NCBI GenBank assembly: GCA_013115135.1
Contig: JABANP010000752.1
Coordinates: 1 to 19,289, forward strand
DNA from: Perkinsus olseni
Taxonomy: Eukaryota > Perkinsozoa > Perkinsida > Perkinsidae
Direction: 5' to 3'
Length of the DNA: 19,289 bases
Shown: in pieces, positions 8,612 through 16,218 of the stretch
Layout of the letters: each line of letters starts with the position of its first letter
How positions within the stretch are numbered: the first letter of the stretch is position 1
Notes under the pieces: model-generated
What the model saw: the letters and a program-made list of their open reading frames with translations, nothing else
What the model was told of the DNA's origin: nothing
Database searches by the model: none
Program-made: the position numbers and the translations under genes

Positions 8612-9040
8612 CTACTTCTTGGTCCATGGTGTAGCCTTTCTTGTTGTAGGAGCCTTTGTTGTTGTAGGAGCCTTTGTTGTTGTAGGAGCCTCTGTTGTTA
8701 TAGGAGCCTTTGTATGGTTCACGATTTGGTCACATGAAGATTTGAGCGTCACGGAAAAGCGTCGTATGCTGCTGCCCTGGTGAAGTGTCTATCCACAATC
8801 ATATTCTTTTTTCTCTTGGTGGCCTTGATAGGGAGTTATAAATACCCTACCACGCTGCTCGCGAGTGAAGTTGAATTGCAGGATATCTGGGCACCCGCTG
8901 GAAGAGTTATAAAAGGTGTAGATTTTATCAACGGGATATCCCAGTCCATCAGAAGAATCACCATGGTCACGGCGAAACACCTCAGGGCCGCACTGAGCGG
9001 CGACGAAGATGAAGTACAGACCAGTTAGGTGGAGGTACAT
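8612..9040 (-). pseudogene. Secreted-protein family copy 3, nonsense codon, Thr/Lys-rich tail
   Basis: From the ATG at 9040 (minus) the frame matches copy 1 closely (MYLHLTGLYFIFVAAQ signal; GPVEF-like start; ITPY block) until YDCG, where the next codon, Tyr in copies 1 and 2, is TAG (8791-8789). Past that stop the same frame stays open for 58 codons. It first continues the family sequence up to a CDQIV motif, then changes into four KAPTTT-type repeats and ends at TAG 8614-8612. The second half of the normal domain, with its fourth cysteine, is missing. Either a pseudogene or a secreted form with a mucin-like tail that would need stop readthrough; the first is much more likely. Confidence 0.75.
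8632..8715 (-). repeat. 18-bp tandem repeat coding KAPTTT
   Basis: Four and a half copies of an 18-bp unit (plus strand cctttgttgttgtaggag) with few changes. In the minus-strand frame of copy 3 each unit encodes Lys-Ala-Pro-Thr-Thr-Thr, typical of O-glycosylated linker segments. Confidence 0.85.
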
Positions 9041-9600
9041 AAAGTTAATCAAAAGTTGAGACTGAAGCGGTCAACGCTTTAATACGATGAGGAAACTATC
9101 GTTCCATCAACGAGGACGACGTAGCTTCGCAATCTTAGCTGAGGTGCTGTAGTACAGCAGCTGTACCGCTACTTGTTGTCTACGACGTAGCGTGTCCCGA
9201 ATTTGGAATTGCCAATACAGCGCATTCTTGTCCTTGCGTCTCATTTCTGAGTATGCAATAGCTTGTCTGAACAAATCTCCGTTCGCCGGACCGCGAAAAC
9301 AAAAAGTTCAAAGCGCCAATCGTGCTTACCAGCGAATTTGTTGCTGTTCGTCATTGTGCGAGCCTTGCCCTTTCGTGCGGAGCCCCCCCCTGAAGTTCAG
9401 GGCCTGAACTCGGTGTCCCGCGCTGCCGTGCCGCCCGGCTCTGGGATTGCTCTTCGACCAGAAGTCCATCAAACCTCAAACCATCAAACAGATAATTCCG
9501 TGACGGACAAGGCATTGACCTCGGCCCTCCGGCAATTTGGCTTCTGTATCCTCAGCCTTGTGCGCTACTTCAAGGCTAAGAGTCCAAGCGCGCGACTCGC
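9041..9600 (-). promoter_or_regulatory. Conserved 5' flank of copy 3
   Basis: Minus-strand flank that aligns with 25-579 upstream of copy 1 over its whole length, including ggtttt cgcggtccggcg, ttcgggacacgctacgtcg, gcgaagctacgt and catcgtattaaagc near the start. It differs by a scar in each copy. Conservation with the gene suggests it carries the promoter. The candidate acceptor AG is at 9063-9062. Confidence 0.6.
9145..9166. repeat. Octamer scar, X = tgctgtac (perfect), in copy 3 flank
   Basis: X(1-7) at 9145-9151, reverse complement at 9152-9159, X(2-8) at 9160-9166. Copy 1 has a single octamer at the aligned place (atacagcc near 456-472, opposite sense). Confidence 0.9.
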
Positions 9601-9738
9601 ACAATGAGTCAGGCAGTCGTACCCTTGAGGTCGAGGCTTGCAGTAAATTTCTTAGGCAAGTCGCGGAGCCGCTCCGCGAAAAATTTTCGCATAGTGGAAG
9701 AAATGACGGTGTACGAGTGGATAGTGGGTCACCCAGTC

Positions 9739-9760
9739 ATTCCTAGTAGGAGTTTCCTAC
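9739..9760. repeat. Octamer scar, one mismatch, X = attcctac
   Basis: ttccta g taggag t ttccta with predicted outer pairs a/t and g/c. The mismatch is in the middle arm; the two outer copies are identical. Confidence 0.68.
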
Positions 9761-9786
9761 AGACACCCACTGTGGGTGTCTGTAGG
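9756..9786. repeat. 31-nt odd palindrome
   Basis: Perfect 15+1+15 around the T at 9771. It overlaps the scar at 9739-9760, so two events may be stacked. Confidence 0.9.
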
Positions 9787-10377
9787 TATGAATTTACGAA
9801 ATGCCGATGTATGAGTTGTAAGTGTACGAGCTGTACGAGCATCATGTGTACGAGTTTTACCATGTACAGGCTGTACAGTACAACACGATGTATAAGGAAA
9901 GCTTCAATCGAGTGCTACACTAGGCGATATGCCCCAGGATTTCCAGACAGCCTTCGGATTGTAGCTGGGGCTCGGTGAGCTGTAGCGCAGGGTGTTTGTT
10001 TGTTTGATTGTTTGTTTGGGGTGGCCTTGCCGATCGCTTTGCAGCAGTATACGGCCTTCACGACACGCGGAACAAGTCCGCAGAACCTCTCGTCCCGCCT
10101 GGCTTGGAACTTCACCACCTGTAGACTATAGGCTGTAGTGCTCCACCACGTCCGCTTCTCAAGCGCTGAGCGTGAAAGAAGGAAGAGAAGGGAAAGAAAG
10201 GGAAACAGTCGTGCAGCCAATCAATGGTGCTCAATGGTTCATAGTGATTCGATAATGGCAAGAAGTGATACATTTTTGTATTTTTTTCTCTCTTGTTGTT
10301 TTTGTTTTTTCGCTTTTTTTCTTTGTTTCCTTTTTTCGTTATCTTTTTTATCTCTGAGCCGCCCATTGGTCTGTGCA

Positions 10378-10628
10378 TGGACCCCAGCAGAACCATCTCG
10401 AGGGTAAATAAACAACAACGGCAATTTCACATTCTCACTAGAGTAGATTTCGAATCCCTTCTGGATGCCGGTGAGGCATCCTGCGACGCAGGCAGCAGCA
10501 CCAGGGCCTGTCGTTGAAGGAGCTGAGAACGATGCGGCAGGCTTTGCATTCGGAACGACTGCAGCTGAGAAGCAAAAGAAAAAGTCGGTCCTCGTTGCGC
10601 GGAAGGCCATCAATTTCACTTCAACTTG
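10378..10628 (+). other. Possible short coding exons, unassigned
   Basis: An ATG at 10378 starts MDPSRTISR, followed by a good donor (gtaaat), a possible acceptor at 10440 and a further open stretch to TGA at 10626-10628 with a Lys-rich end. The frame needs at least one more junction near 10463-10495, where a 7+5+7 hairpin also sits. It could be the end of an upstream gene or the N-terminal side of the dehydrogenase locus. No domain recognised. Confidence 0.2.
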
Positions 10629-10629
10629 A

Positions 10630-10932
10630 ATAATTTTTCTCCTTTGCACAGATAAATATCCATGAATTTGTTATAAATGTTTATTTGTATGATACAAATT
10701 GTATCCATACATTTATGCATTACGCATAACATGTATACATAAAATTTACATGTATAATCTATAGTTTCGTGTGCTATGAAAATGAATGTATTAATATTAC
10801 TTCACCAACTTGATATTCCCTCATTTGTTATGTTAAAAATAGCCTTACATCATAGCCATATGAATATCCATGCATATCTTTGCACTCACTAAATCTATAG
10901 ATATACTGTATTCTAATACTATAGATATTCAG
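10630..10932. other. AT-rich island
   Basis: About 300 bp that is far richer in A and T than its neighbours, with overlapping palindromes such as atgtatacat and two acatgtata repeats (near 10729 and 10750). The next exon of the dehydrogenase starts right after it, so it could be the 3' part of an intron. An inserted AT-rich element or organelle-derived DNA are alternatives. Confidence 0.55.
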
Positions 10933-13217
10933 ACAACTTCACAGCGCTTTCTCAGGTTCTTCGTTCTCGGTAGTCCTGTGGCGAAGTCCCCCTCACCAGC
11001 ACTGCACAACCACATATTTAAGACCCTCGGATTGCCTCACGAGTGAGTGGTCTAGCCTGGGTCTGCTGGACGAATCTTTGCGCTGCGCAAGATACTCGAG
11101 AGTCTCGAGTCGAAACTCGACACGAGCAGCTTGGATGATGTGCCCTCTCTGATGTCCCGGACGACTTTGGTGGTGCCAGTTTCACCATATCGTTGAAAGA
11201 AAAGGTATGCCGATCTTTCGGCTTCTTTCCGCAGGGGATGCTAGCAAAAACTTTTCATTTCAGAGTTGTTCGCGATCAATTTCTTGCGTCTCGAAGTTGT
11301 TGGTGAATTTTTTCCATTTCAGTGTTGTTTGCAAATAGTCTTCATTATAGAGTAATTCGTGAATAGTTCTCATTCAACAGCCAGCAGCGTCGTGTCTCCT
11401 CTGTCCAGGTTTTCCATTCTGTGTCCTGCGCTTGATTCTCTTTTGTCTCAGTGTTATTCGCGCATTTTTTGTCCGCGAATAGCGTTCATTTGTAACCACT
11501 AGCGTATGTTAAGGTTTTCCATGCTGTGTCCGGTGAGCCCACGTAAGGATATCAGAGTTGGCGTTATCAGCACAAGTGGTGAACACCATCGTCAAGCACG
11601 ACGACGGCTCTCTCTCATTCCACAACACTGACACGCTGGCCCTGGCAGAGTCCATGTGAGATCCCCTCGCCTGGTGTCTCTCTGTTGATGCGCTCTGTTG
11701 TTAGACGGACTAAGGCGGCTCTGGCGTCCACGTGTTTGGTGGTCGGCACTGGCGGAGCTGCCAGAGCGGCGTGCGCTGCTGCGGAGCTGCTGGGCATGGA
11801 AAAGATTTTCGTATGGGGGAGAGAACCGAACAAGGCCGCGGAGCTTGCTCAAGACTTCGTGAATGGCCAGGTGAGATTTAGCCCCATCTAGACTACAGAC
11901 AGTAGTGAAGAGTGAAAGTCCTTCGCTGAAGGAGCCATTGTAGCACAAAACCAATGAGAAAGGCGGAAACTAGTAAACTGTAAACTTGTACCTGCTGAAG
12001 GAATAATAGCTGGTAAACTTCTCAGTATGATACTCAGTAGATGACATCTGCTAGATGCGGCGGAAAGTTGCGTAGCGAGCGAGGCGAGCGGTGCATATAC
12101 CGTCACTTCTGCGCTTTTCTGTGCGTTCGTTCGTTCGTTCGTTCGCCTGGAAGCTTCAAGTTGACGCGATGTGTCTGAGCAGCTCACTCCACCAGGTGGA
12201 GTCCACCTTTGCCAAGATCGAGGCGGGAGGGCTTCGATAATTTTGATTGAACTTATGTTACTGAACGGAACATTGCGCATGGCCCTGCGCTCAGGTCTGC
12301 CCATCGGACCCCGGCACTGGTAGTTCTGACGTTATCATCGGCTGCGTGCCAGCTGGCGACGCACAGGTCTGGTCGCAGTGGCGGTTCTCAAAAGATCCGT
12401 TGGTACTTGAGATGGCGTAAGTTCGAGGTATCCATTGGCGTGAGGAAGCGCGAGTGTCAGAATCCGAGAGCCGACCGGTCGAGAGATCTGAGACCGAGCG
12501 CCATTCGTGTCAACCTCTTTTGATCATCATAAGTGAAAAGCAAGCCTCCTGCATTACCTGAGCACCAGCGTGGCATCGAGCATTTTATTTCGTTCGGGGC
12601 GCTTTGTTGACATTTCTAGTGATTTTGCTGTGCCTTTCGAGTTTCACTACTACTGACTAAAAATGCCTTCAATTCGCCTAGAATATGTATTCGCACAGAA
12701 GATGAACGTCTCGAGACCGCCGTGTCACTTCCGTAGCTCACCTGGCTCTCATATAGGATTCTTGCCCTCCCTATCGGAGCGTTCGTCAGCTCAGGGGTTG
12801 TCCTATCATGAGAAACGCCGGTACATTCCGCAGAAAACTCCATTAACGCGAACGGCAGGGGAATTGGGGTGTCGCAATATCGTCCATGGCCTCGAGATAT
12901 TGGTGAGCATCACCCCGCCTACTTGGTTCCAGGCCAGGGCGTTTTAGGTCCTTCAGGGTATTGAGCAGAGCATGCTGTGGACGGGAATGCCTAGGGAAGC
13001 CTTCGGAACTGGTGTAAGAAAAGACAGACAACGTCCGCCCGTCGCATTGCGCTCAGTGGCAGGTACGGCCCTGTGGTGCAATTTTATGGGCAGACGAGCC
13101 GATAGAGTTGACTGGATGATCACATCAGTCTTGCGAATGCAGCTGTTTGTTTTCCTACCTCTTAACACGACGTTTCAAGCAGCGCTGTTCTTCTGCTCGG
13201 AGATCGTCAACAGATAG
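10933..13217 (+). CDS. Shikimate dehydrogenase, AROM C-terminal domain type, multi-exon
   Basis: Catalyses NADPH-dependent reduction of 3-dehydroshikimate to shikimate in aromatic amino-acid synthesis. Exons read: 10933-11042 (FFVLGSPVAKSPSPALHN, substrate-binding Ser pair); 11092-11204 (DFGGASFTISLKEK, catalytic Lys); about 11537-11656 (VVNTI, then NTD with the catalytic Asp); 11706-11870 (VVGTGGAARAA dinucleotide site); 12295-12416 (DVIIGCVPAG); about 12822-12902 (QKTPLTRTAGELGC); from 12948 (QGIEQSMLWTGM). Donors are GTGAGT, GTATGC, GTGAGA, GTGAGA, GTAAGT and GTGAGC. The motif set and the LWTG end match the last domain of pentafunctional AROM; the other four domains are not visible upstream. 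Oddities: a one-mismatch scar at 11095-11116 and an extra CT near 11140 in exon 2, and no AG at the start of exon 6. The last exon may stop at a donor at 13014 or run to TAA-like end 13217. Probably a gene in early decay, or one needing unusual RNA processing. Confidence 0.82.
11095..11116. repeat. Octamer scar, one mismatch, in dehydrogenase exon 2
   Basis: tcgaga g tctcga g tcgaaa with predicted outer pairs c/g and g/c. If its 14 nt are left out, the frame entering from exon 1 (GLPHE) continues with the Tyr expected in the family (GLPHEY) and then LDTSSLDDV. Confidence 0.8.
11255..11535 (+). repeat. Degenerate tandem repeats inside dehydrogenase intron 2
   Basis: Three to five imperfect units sharing tttcag.gttgttcgcgaat..ttcatt, and two copies of ggttttccat.ctgtgtcc about 104 bp apart (near 11408 and 11512). 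This accounts for the length of this intron (352 nt or less) compared with its 45-49 nt neighbours. Confidence 0.6.
11657..11705 (+). other. Short intron, 49 nt
   Basis: GTGAGA...TTAG, phase 2. It separates the NTD motif exon from the nucleotide-binding exon. A 45-nt intron of the same kind is at 12903-12947 (GTGAGC...TTTTAG). Such sizes point to a small-intron eukaryote. Confidence 0.8.
12125..12147. repeat. (cgtt)n microsatellite in intron 4
   Basis: Five uninterrupted cgtt units within the 424-nt intron 11871-12294. Confidence 0.9.
12187..12208. repeat. Octamer scar, X = ctccacct (perfect), in intron 4
   Basis: X(1-7) at 12187-12193, reverse complement at 12194-12201, X(2-8) at 12202-12208. 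It lies inside a spliced-out region, so it has no effect on the protein. Confidence 0.88.
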
Positions 13218-13342
13218 ATTGAAACGTTCCTTAATAACGAGCAATACATGAATTAGTCATCACGTCTTCCTGCTCTAAGGCTTCGACCGACTTCATCTGC
13301 ATCTTCCTCCATCCTCGCGGTCACCGTCCCAGTCGCCATTTA
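13218..13342. other. Spacer, nothing recognised
   Basis: Short stretch between the last dehydrogenase exon and the LINE tail. It presumably holds the dehydrogenase 3' end signals, but none is identifiable. Confidence 0.4.
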
Positions 13343-14142
13343 CTATTATTATTTTTTTACAGCAAATATTCAATGGTGGGCCTCGTACAAAACAGAGGCG
13401 GAAAACCAAAAGTTGTGCCTACCCGGCACTACAATAAGCCCCTGCGAGCATCGAGATACTGCATGAGGGCCGAACAAAGTTGATTGAAGGACTTGCGTCG
13501 CTTCAAATCAACAATTAGTTTATATAAACGGTAGGGGACACCACCTTTGACCCTATTCCTAGCCTGCTCCAGGAGCGGACAGGAGAGGAGGTAGTGCCGC
13601 GTGTTCCCCACCTGCGCCCCACATTCACACTCTGGCGAGTTGACCACCCCGCATCTATAGAGATGGGCTGGGGTTGGGGCCCTTCCGAATACAACGGCAC
13701 TGCTAGCTGCCGTGACTTCCCCGCGGATCCACAAACGAGCGTGTGAAGCGCAGTAAAAGAAGTCATTGACAGAAGTGCCCAGGCTGGCTCTCTTGTCTGA
13801 CCACCACTTGCGCAGTGACAGACGGCCAGCTTCTCCTTGATACCGCCGAAGAGTCCTCACACTGATTTCCGTCTCCGCAGAGACTTCCCTCATGGAGGCA
13901 CCCTTGGCTGCCAGCTCATCGGCACGTTCGTTGGCATTGATGGAACTGTGCCCCGGTACCCATCGAAGGGATACCCTACCAGGGATTTCGGACAATGACA
14001 GATAGATCTGTCTCGCCTTATCCCACCGGGCCGTGGATGATCGGGACGACAGGATCTTGAGTACCGCCTGAGAGTCCGTGAAGATCTCCCAGGTCTCGTC
14101 ACCCGCTGTGAGATCGTCAACAAAGATAACACGAAAGGCATC
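13343..14142 (-). mobile_element. 5'-truncated non-LTR (LINE) retrotransposon
   Basis: The minus-strand RNase H reading frame is followed by a short 3' region ending in an A run plus AATAATAAT (plus strand 13343-13358). The 5' side stops abruptly near 14142 with no reverse transcriptase. This is the usual form of a 5'-truncated LINE copy. No target duplication could be identified. Confidence 0.7.
13429..14142 (-). CDS. LINE RNase H and C-terminal zinc-knuckle region (partial)
   Basis: Open from 14142 (just after an in-frame TAA at 14145-14143) to TAG 13431-13429, with no start codon that need be real because the 5' end is lost. The RNase H domain shows FTDSQAVLKIL (catalytic Asp) and RWVPGHSSINANERADELA (His and last Asp). 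Downstream comes CECGAQVGNTRHYLLSCPLL, the Cys/His cluster found at the end of many LINE ORF2 proteins. In the element it would remove RNA from the RNA/DNA hybrid. It is uninterrupted by scars, so the copy is probably young, but it cannot transpose alone. Confidence 0.85.
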   Translation of the reverse strand, partial: DAFRVIFVDDLTAGDETWEIFTDSQAVLKILSSRSSTARWDKARQIYLSLSEIPGRVSLRWVPGHSSINANERADELAAKGASMREVSAETEISVRTLRRYQGEAGRLSLRKWWSDKRASLGTSVNDFFYCASHARLWIRGEVTAASSAVVFGRAPTPAHLYRCGVVNSPECECGAQVGNTRHYLLSCPLLEQARNRVKGGVPYRLYKLIVDLKRRKSFNQLCSALMQYLDARRGLL

Positions 14143-14173
14143 TTATGAAATGTCTTCCGTTCTTGCCGAGGAA

Positions 14174-14230
14174 GTACCCTCATCATGAGGGTACACGAGT
14201 TCGGGAGACACATGAGGGCCTCATGTGTCT
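14174..14230. repeat. Extended octamer scar, X = ccctcatg
   Basis: X(1-7) at 14177-14183, reverse complement at 14184-14191 and again at 14211-14218, X(2-8) at 14219-14225. The left palindrome is 10+1+10 (14174-14194), the right 12+1+12 (14206-14230). The stretch between them is unexplained filler. Net insertion is 41 nt. Confidence 0.85.
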
Positions 14231-14313
14231 TTGATCGTGGGAGTCAAGTCGGACGAAGTAGCTCGAGCGCCTTCGAAGAGCTGTGCGAAACAGAGAACCA
14301 GCCTGGCCCAAGA

Positions 14314-14335
14314 TTCTCCGCCGGAGAATCTCCGG
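14314..14335. repeat. Octamer scar, X = ttctccgg (perfect)
   Basis: X(1-7) at 14314-14320, reverse complement at 14321-14328, X(2-8) at 14329-14335. The left palindrome extends to 10+1+10 (14311-14331). Confidence 0.9.
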
Positions 14336-14403
14336 CAAGCAGATTGTGTGGCGGCGGTTGCGATAGCCACTTGAGCCACGTCGCCCGGGAACGCTCGAGG
14401 TAG

Positions 14404-14812
14404 GTCGGGTGCGTTCCATGACGACGATGATGGCATCGAGGCATAGACGGGTTTTGCGCTATACGCCGCTGATTGAGCGATAGCAGATAAAACTTGGGAA
14501 ATGACGCATACTCAACCTGTCAAGTTGATGAACGGACGAATATGTACACCCGTAGTTAAGTACGCGTCACTGGAGAGAACACAACAGAGCATGGCAACAA
14601 AGCTTCGACAACTCGTTTTCTGCGAGACAGATTTGTTGCGGCCGTCTCGTTAATGTACTCAAGAAATAACTATTTCTGAAATTCTGAAGTCTTGAATCAA
14701 GACTTACTCTTTACATTAGGACCCTCGAACGCTACGCGCTATTGACGAGCATGGCGCAGACCGACACGACCGCTACGACATAAGTGGGTTCAAAATTGAT
14801 TCAACGAATATA
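14404..14812 (+). repeat. Dispersed repeat, copy B
   Basis: Aligns with 8158-8550. It gives the empty site for the scar in copy A and has its own 9+1+9 palindrome at 14687-14705 that copy A lacks. The right end is cut by the mariner-type element, and a few bases of homology resume after it (TATAAT at 14809-14812 joined to 15547). Confidence 0.7.
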
Positions 14813-15544
14813 CTGTGTGTGCCAGTTTGATATGCAAATGACATTTATGCTTATATATAACTCGTATGATGGAATCTCGGGATGAATCATACTTCAAATG
14901 GAAGGCCATCGTGATATGAATCCAAACCGTGACCTAGTTCAAATCGATCAACCGTTTCGCGGAAGATATCACCGGAAAACCGTTTCGCGACGAAAATCAC
15001 TGTGCCAATTTCGATACGCAAGTTGTGTTTTCCATCTCCATGGGCCGCAAATCGTTCCTGTCCGAGTCGGAGCGTGCCATCATCGTGCAGCAATTGGCAG
15101 GGGGGAAATCTACCCTTGAGATAGCCCGTTATCTACGTCGAGACCACAGGACCATCAAGATCCATCGATCCAGCCGTCAGAGATCAGGAAACTCACGGAA
15201 TCGATGGATAGCCGGCTGGAGAAAGTTTTCTTGGCCAAGGGTCCCTTGGCAAGGGAGGATACGTGCACATGTGACTAACATGAAACTATGAGTTCCTACA
15301 CACTCTAGAGTCTCTTTTTCAACATGCTTGTTGCGTTACGTATCGAAATTGGCACAGTGATTTTCGTCGCGAAACGGTTTTCCGGTGATATCTTCCGCGA
15401 AACGGTTGATCGATTTGAACTAGGTCACGGTTTGGATTCATATCACGATGGCCTTCCATTTGAAGTATGATTCATCCCGAGATTCCATCATACGAGTTAT
15501 ATATAAGCATAAATGTCATTTGCATATCAAACTGGCACACACAG
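14813..15544 (+). mobile_element. Tc1/mariner-type element with 206-bp perfect inverted ends
   Basis: Ends CTGTGTGTGCCAGTTTG and its inverse are flanked by TA on both sides (14811-14812 and 15545-15546), the target duplication of Tc1/mariner elements. The left arm 14813-15018 and right arm 15339-15544 appear identical over 206 bp. The 320-bp core encodes only a transposase N-terminal piece. The perfect arms suggest recent insertion, or ongoing gene conversion between arms. Confidence 0.93.
15040..15291 (+). pseudogene. Tc1/mariner transposase, N-terminal DNA-binding fragment
   Basis: The ATG at 15040 begins MGRKSFLSESERAIIVQQL and continues to LAGGKSTLEIARYLRRDHRTI, a helix-turn-helix of the type that binds inverted ends in Tc1-like transposases. 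The remaining residues have no DDE catalytic domain and the frame ends at 15291. It cannot catalyse transposition. It could still bind the ends and act as a repressor, but that is speculation. Confidence 0.8.
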
Positions 15545-16175
15545 TAATTTCTACCGAGCAACTCTTAAGCGACATCCTCGTACGGAATCGGCAATGCCGC
15601 ATTCCTATCACAAACTTTCTAGTATCCGAAGGCAATGGGTTCCACCTTGGAAAGGAGCTTTACAGCATAATCACCGCTCCAAGTCTTCTTCCGAGCAGAG
15701 TTCATGGTGAGCTCCGTCTGTGCGATGACAATCTGCGTTGAATGGATCGGTAAAACCCCTGGCAATAAGAAAGCCGATTGGGGCCGACTATGGAAAATGG
15801 ATAAGGTTACCGCGAACGGTCTTCGTTCAATCGAACAGCATATGATTTCGCTCTCGAAATCACCATGTATACATATTAGTCAACCCTTGGACCATGAAGC
15901 TGTAACTGTCCATTGTGATGCGAGTTATGACGGCTACTGCTGGTGTGTAGAGAGCTATGGAAGCAATTATGATCCGACACTCTTGAGCGAATACGCTTCA
16001 TTATTTAAGCCAAAAGAAAGGAGTGCTTGGCATGTGAATAGGAAAGAGATATATTGTCTGGGTCATGCTCTACAGAACGGAGCAACACTAGCTAAGCGCT
16101 TCCCATTGGGCCGAATTCACTCACTGACTGTGGTATCTGATAATCAGTGCGCAGTCAGTTGGGGAAATTCATTGG

Positions 16176-16197
16176 CCCCAAAATTTGGGGTCCAAAT
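16176..16197. repeat. Octamer scar, one mismatch, in RNase H
   Basis: cccaaa a tttggg g tccaaa with predicted outer pairs c/g and a/t. Leaving out 14 nt puts WGNSLAP in one frame with RSFDATAIN downstream. Confidence 0.8.
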
Positions 16198-16218
16198 ATG
16201 CGCTCATTTGACGCAACA

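Larger units (their letters stand above)
9601..10377. other. Low-complexity DNA, no convincing gene
   Basis: Odd palindromes at 9661-9679 (9+1+9) and 9676-9690; a one-mismatch scar at 9739-9760 next to a 15+1+15 palindrome at 9756-9786; degenerate tgtacgag repeats near 9810-9890; a (gttt)n run near 9991-10018; a purine tract near 10170-10205 and a T-rich tract at 10270-10350. A minus-strand open stretch at 9915-10220 has coding-like composition but no motif I recognise. Confidence 0.5.

Noticed and set aside
8632..8715. CRISPR-like array
   Set aside because: The 18-bp units are contiguous with no spacers and encode a KAPTTT tail in a reading frame.
10471..10495. 25-nt mini-intron (gtgagg...ggcag)
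   Set aside because: It would keep a frame open, but it is far shorter than the 45-49 nt introns nearby and overlaps a hairpin; support is too weak.
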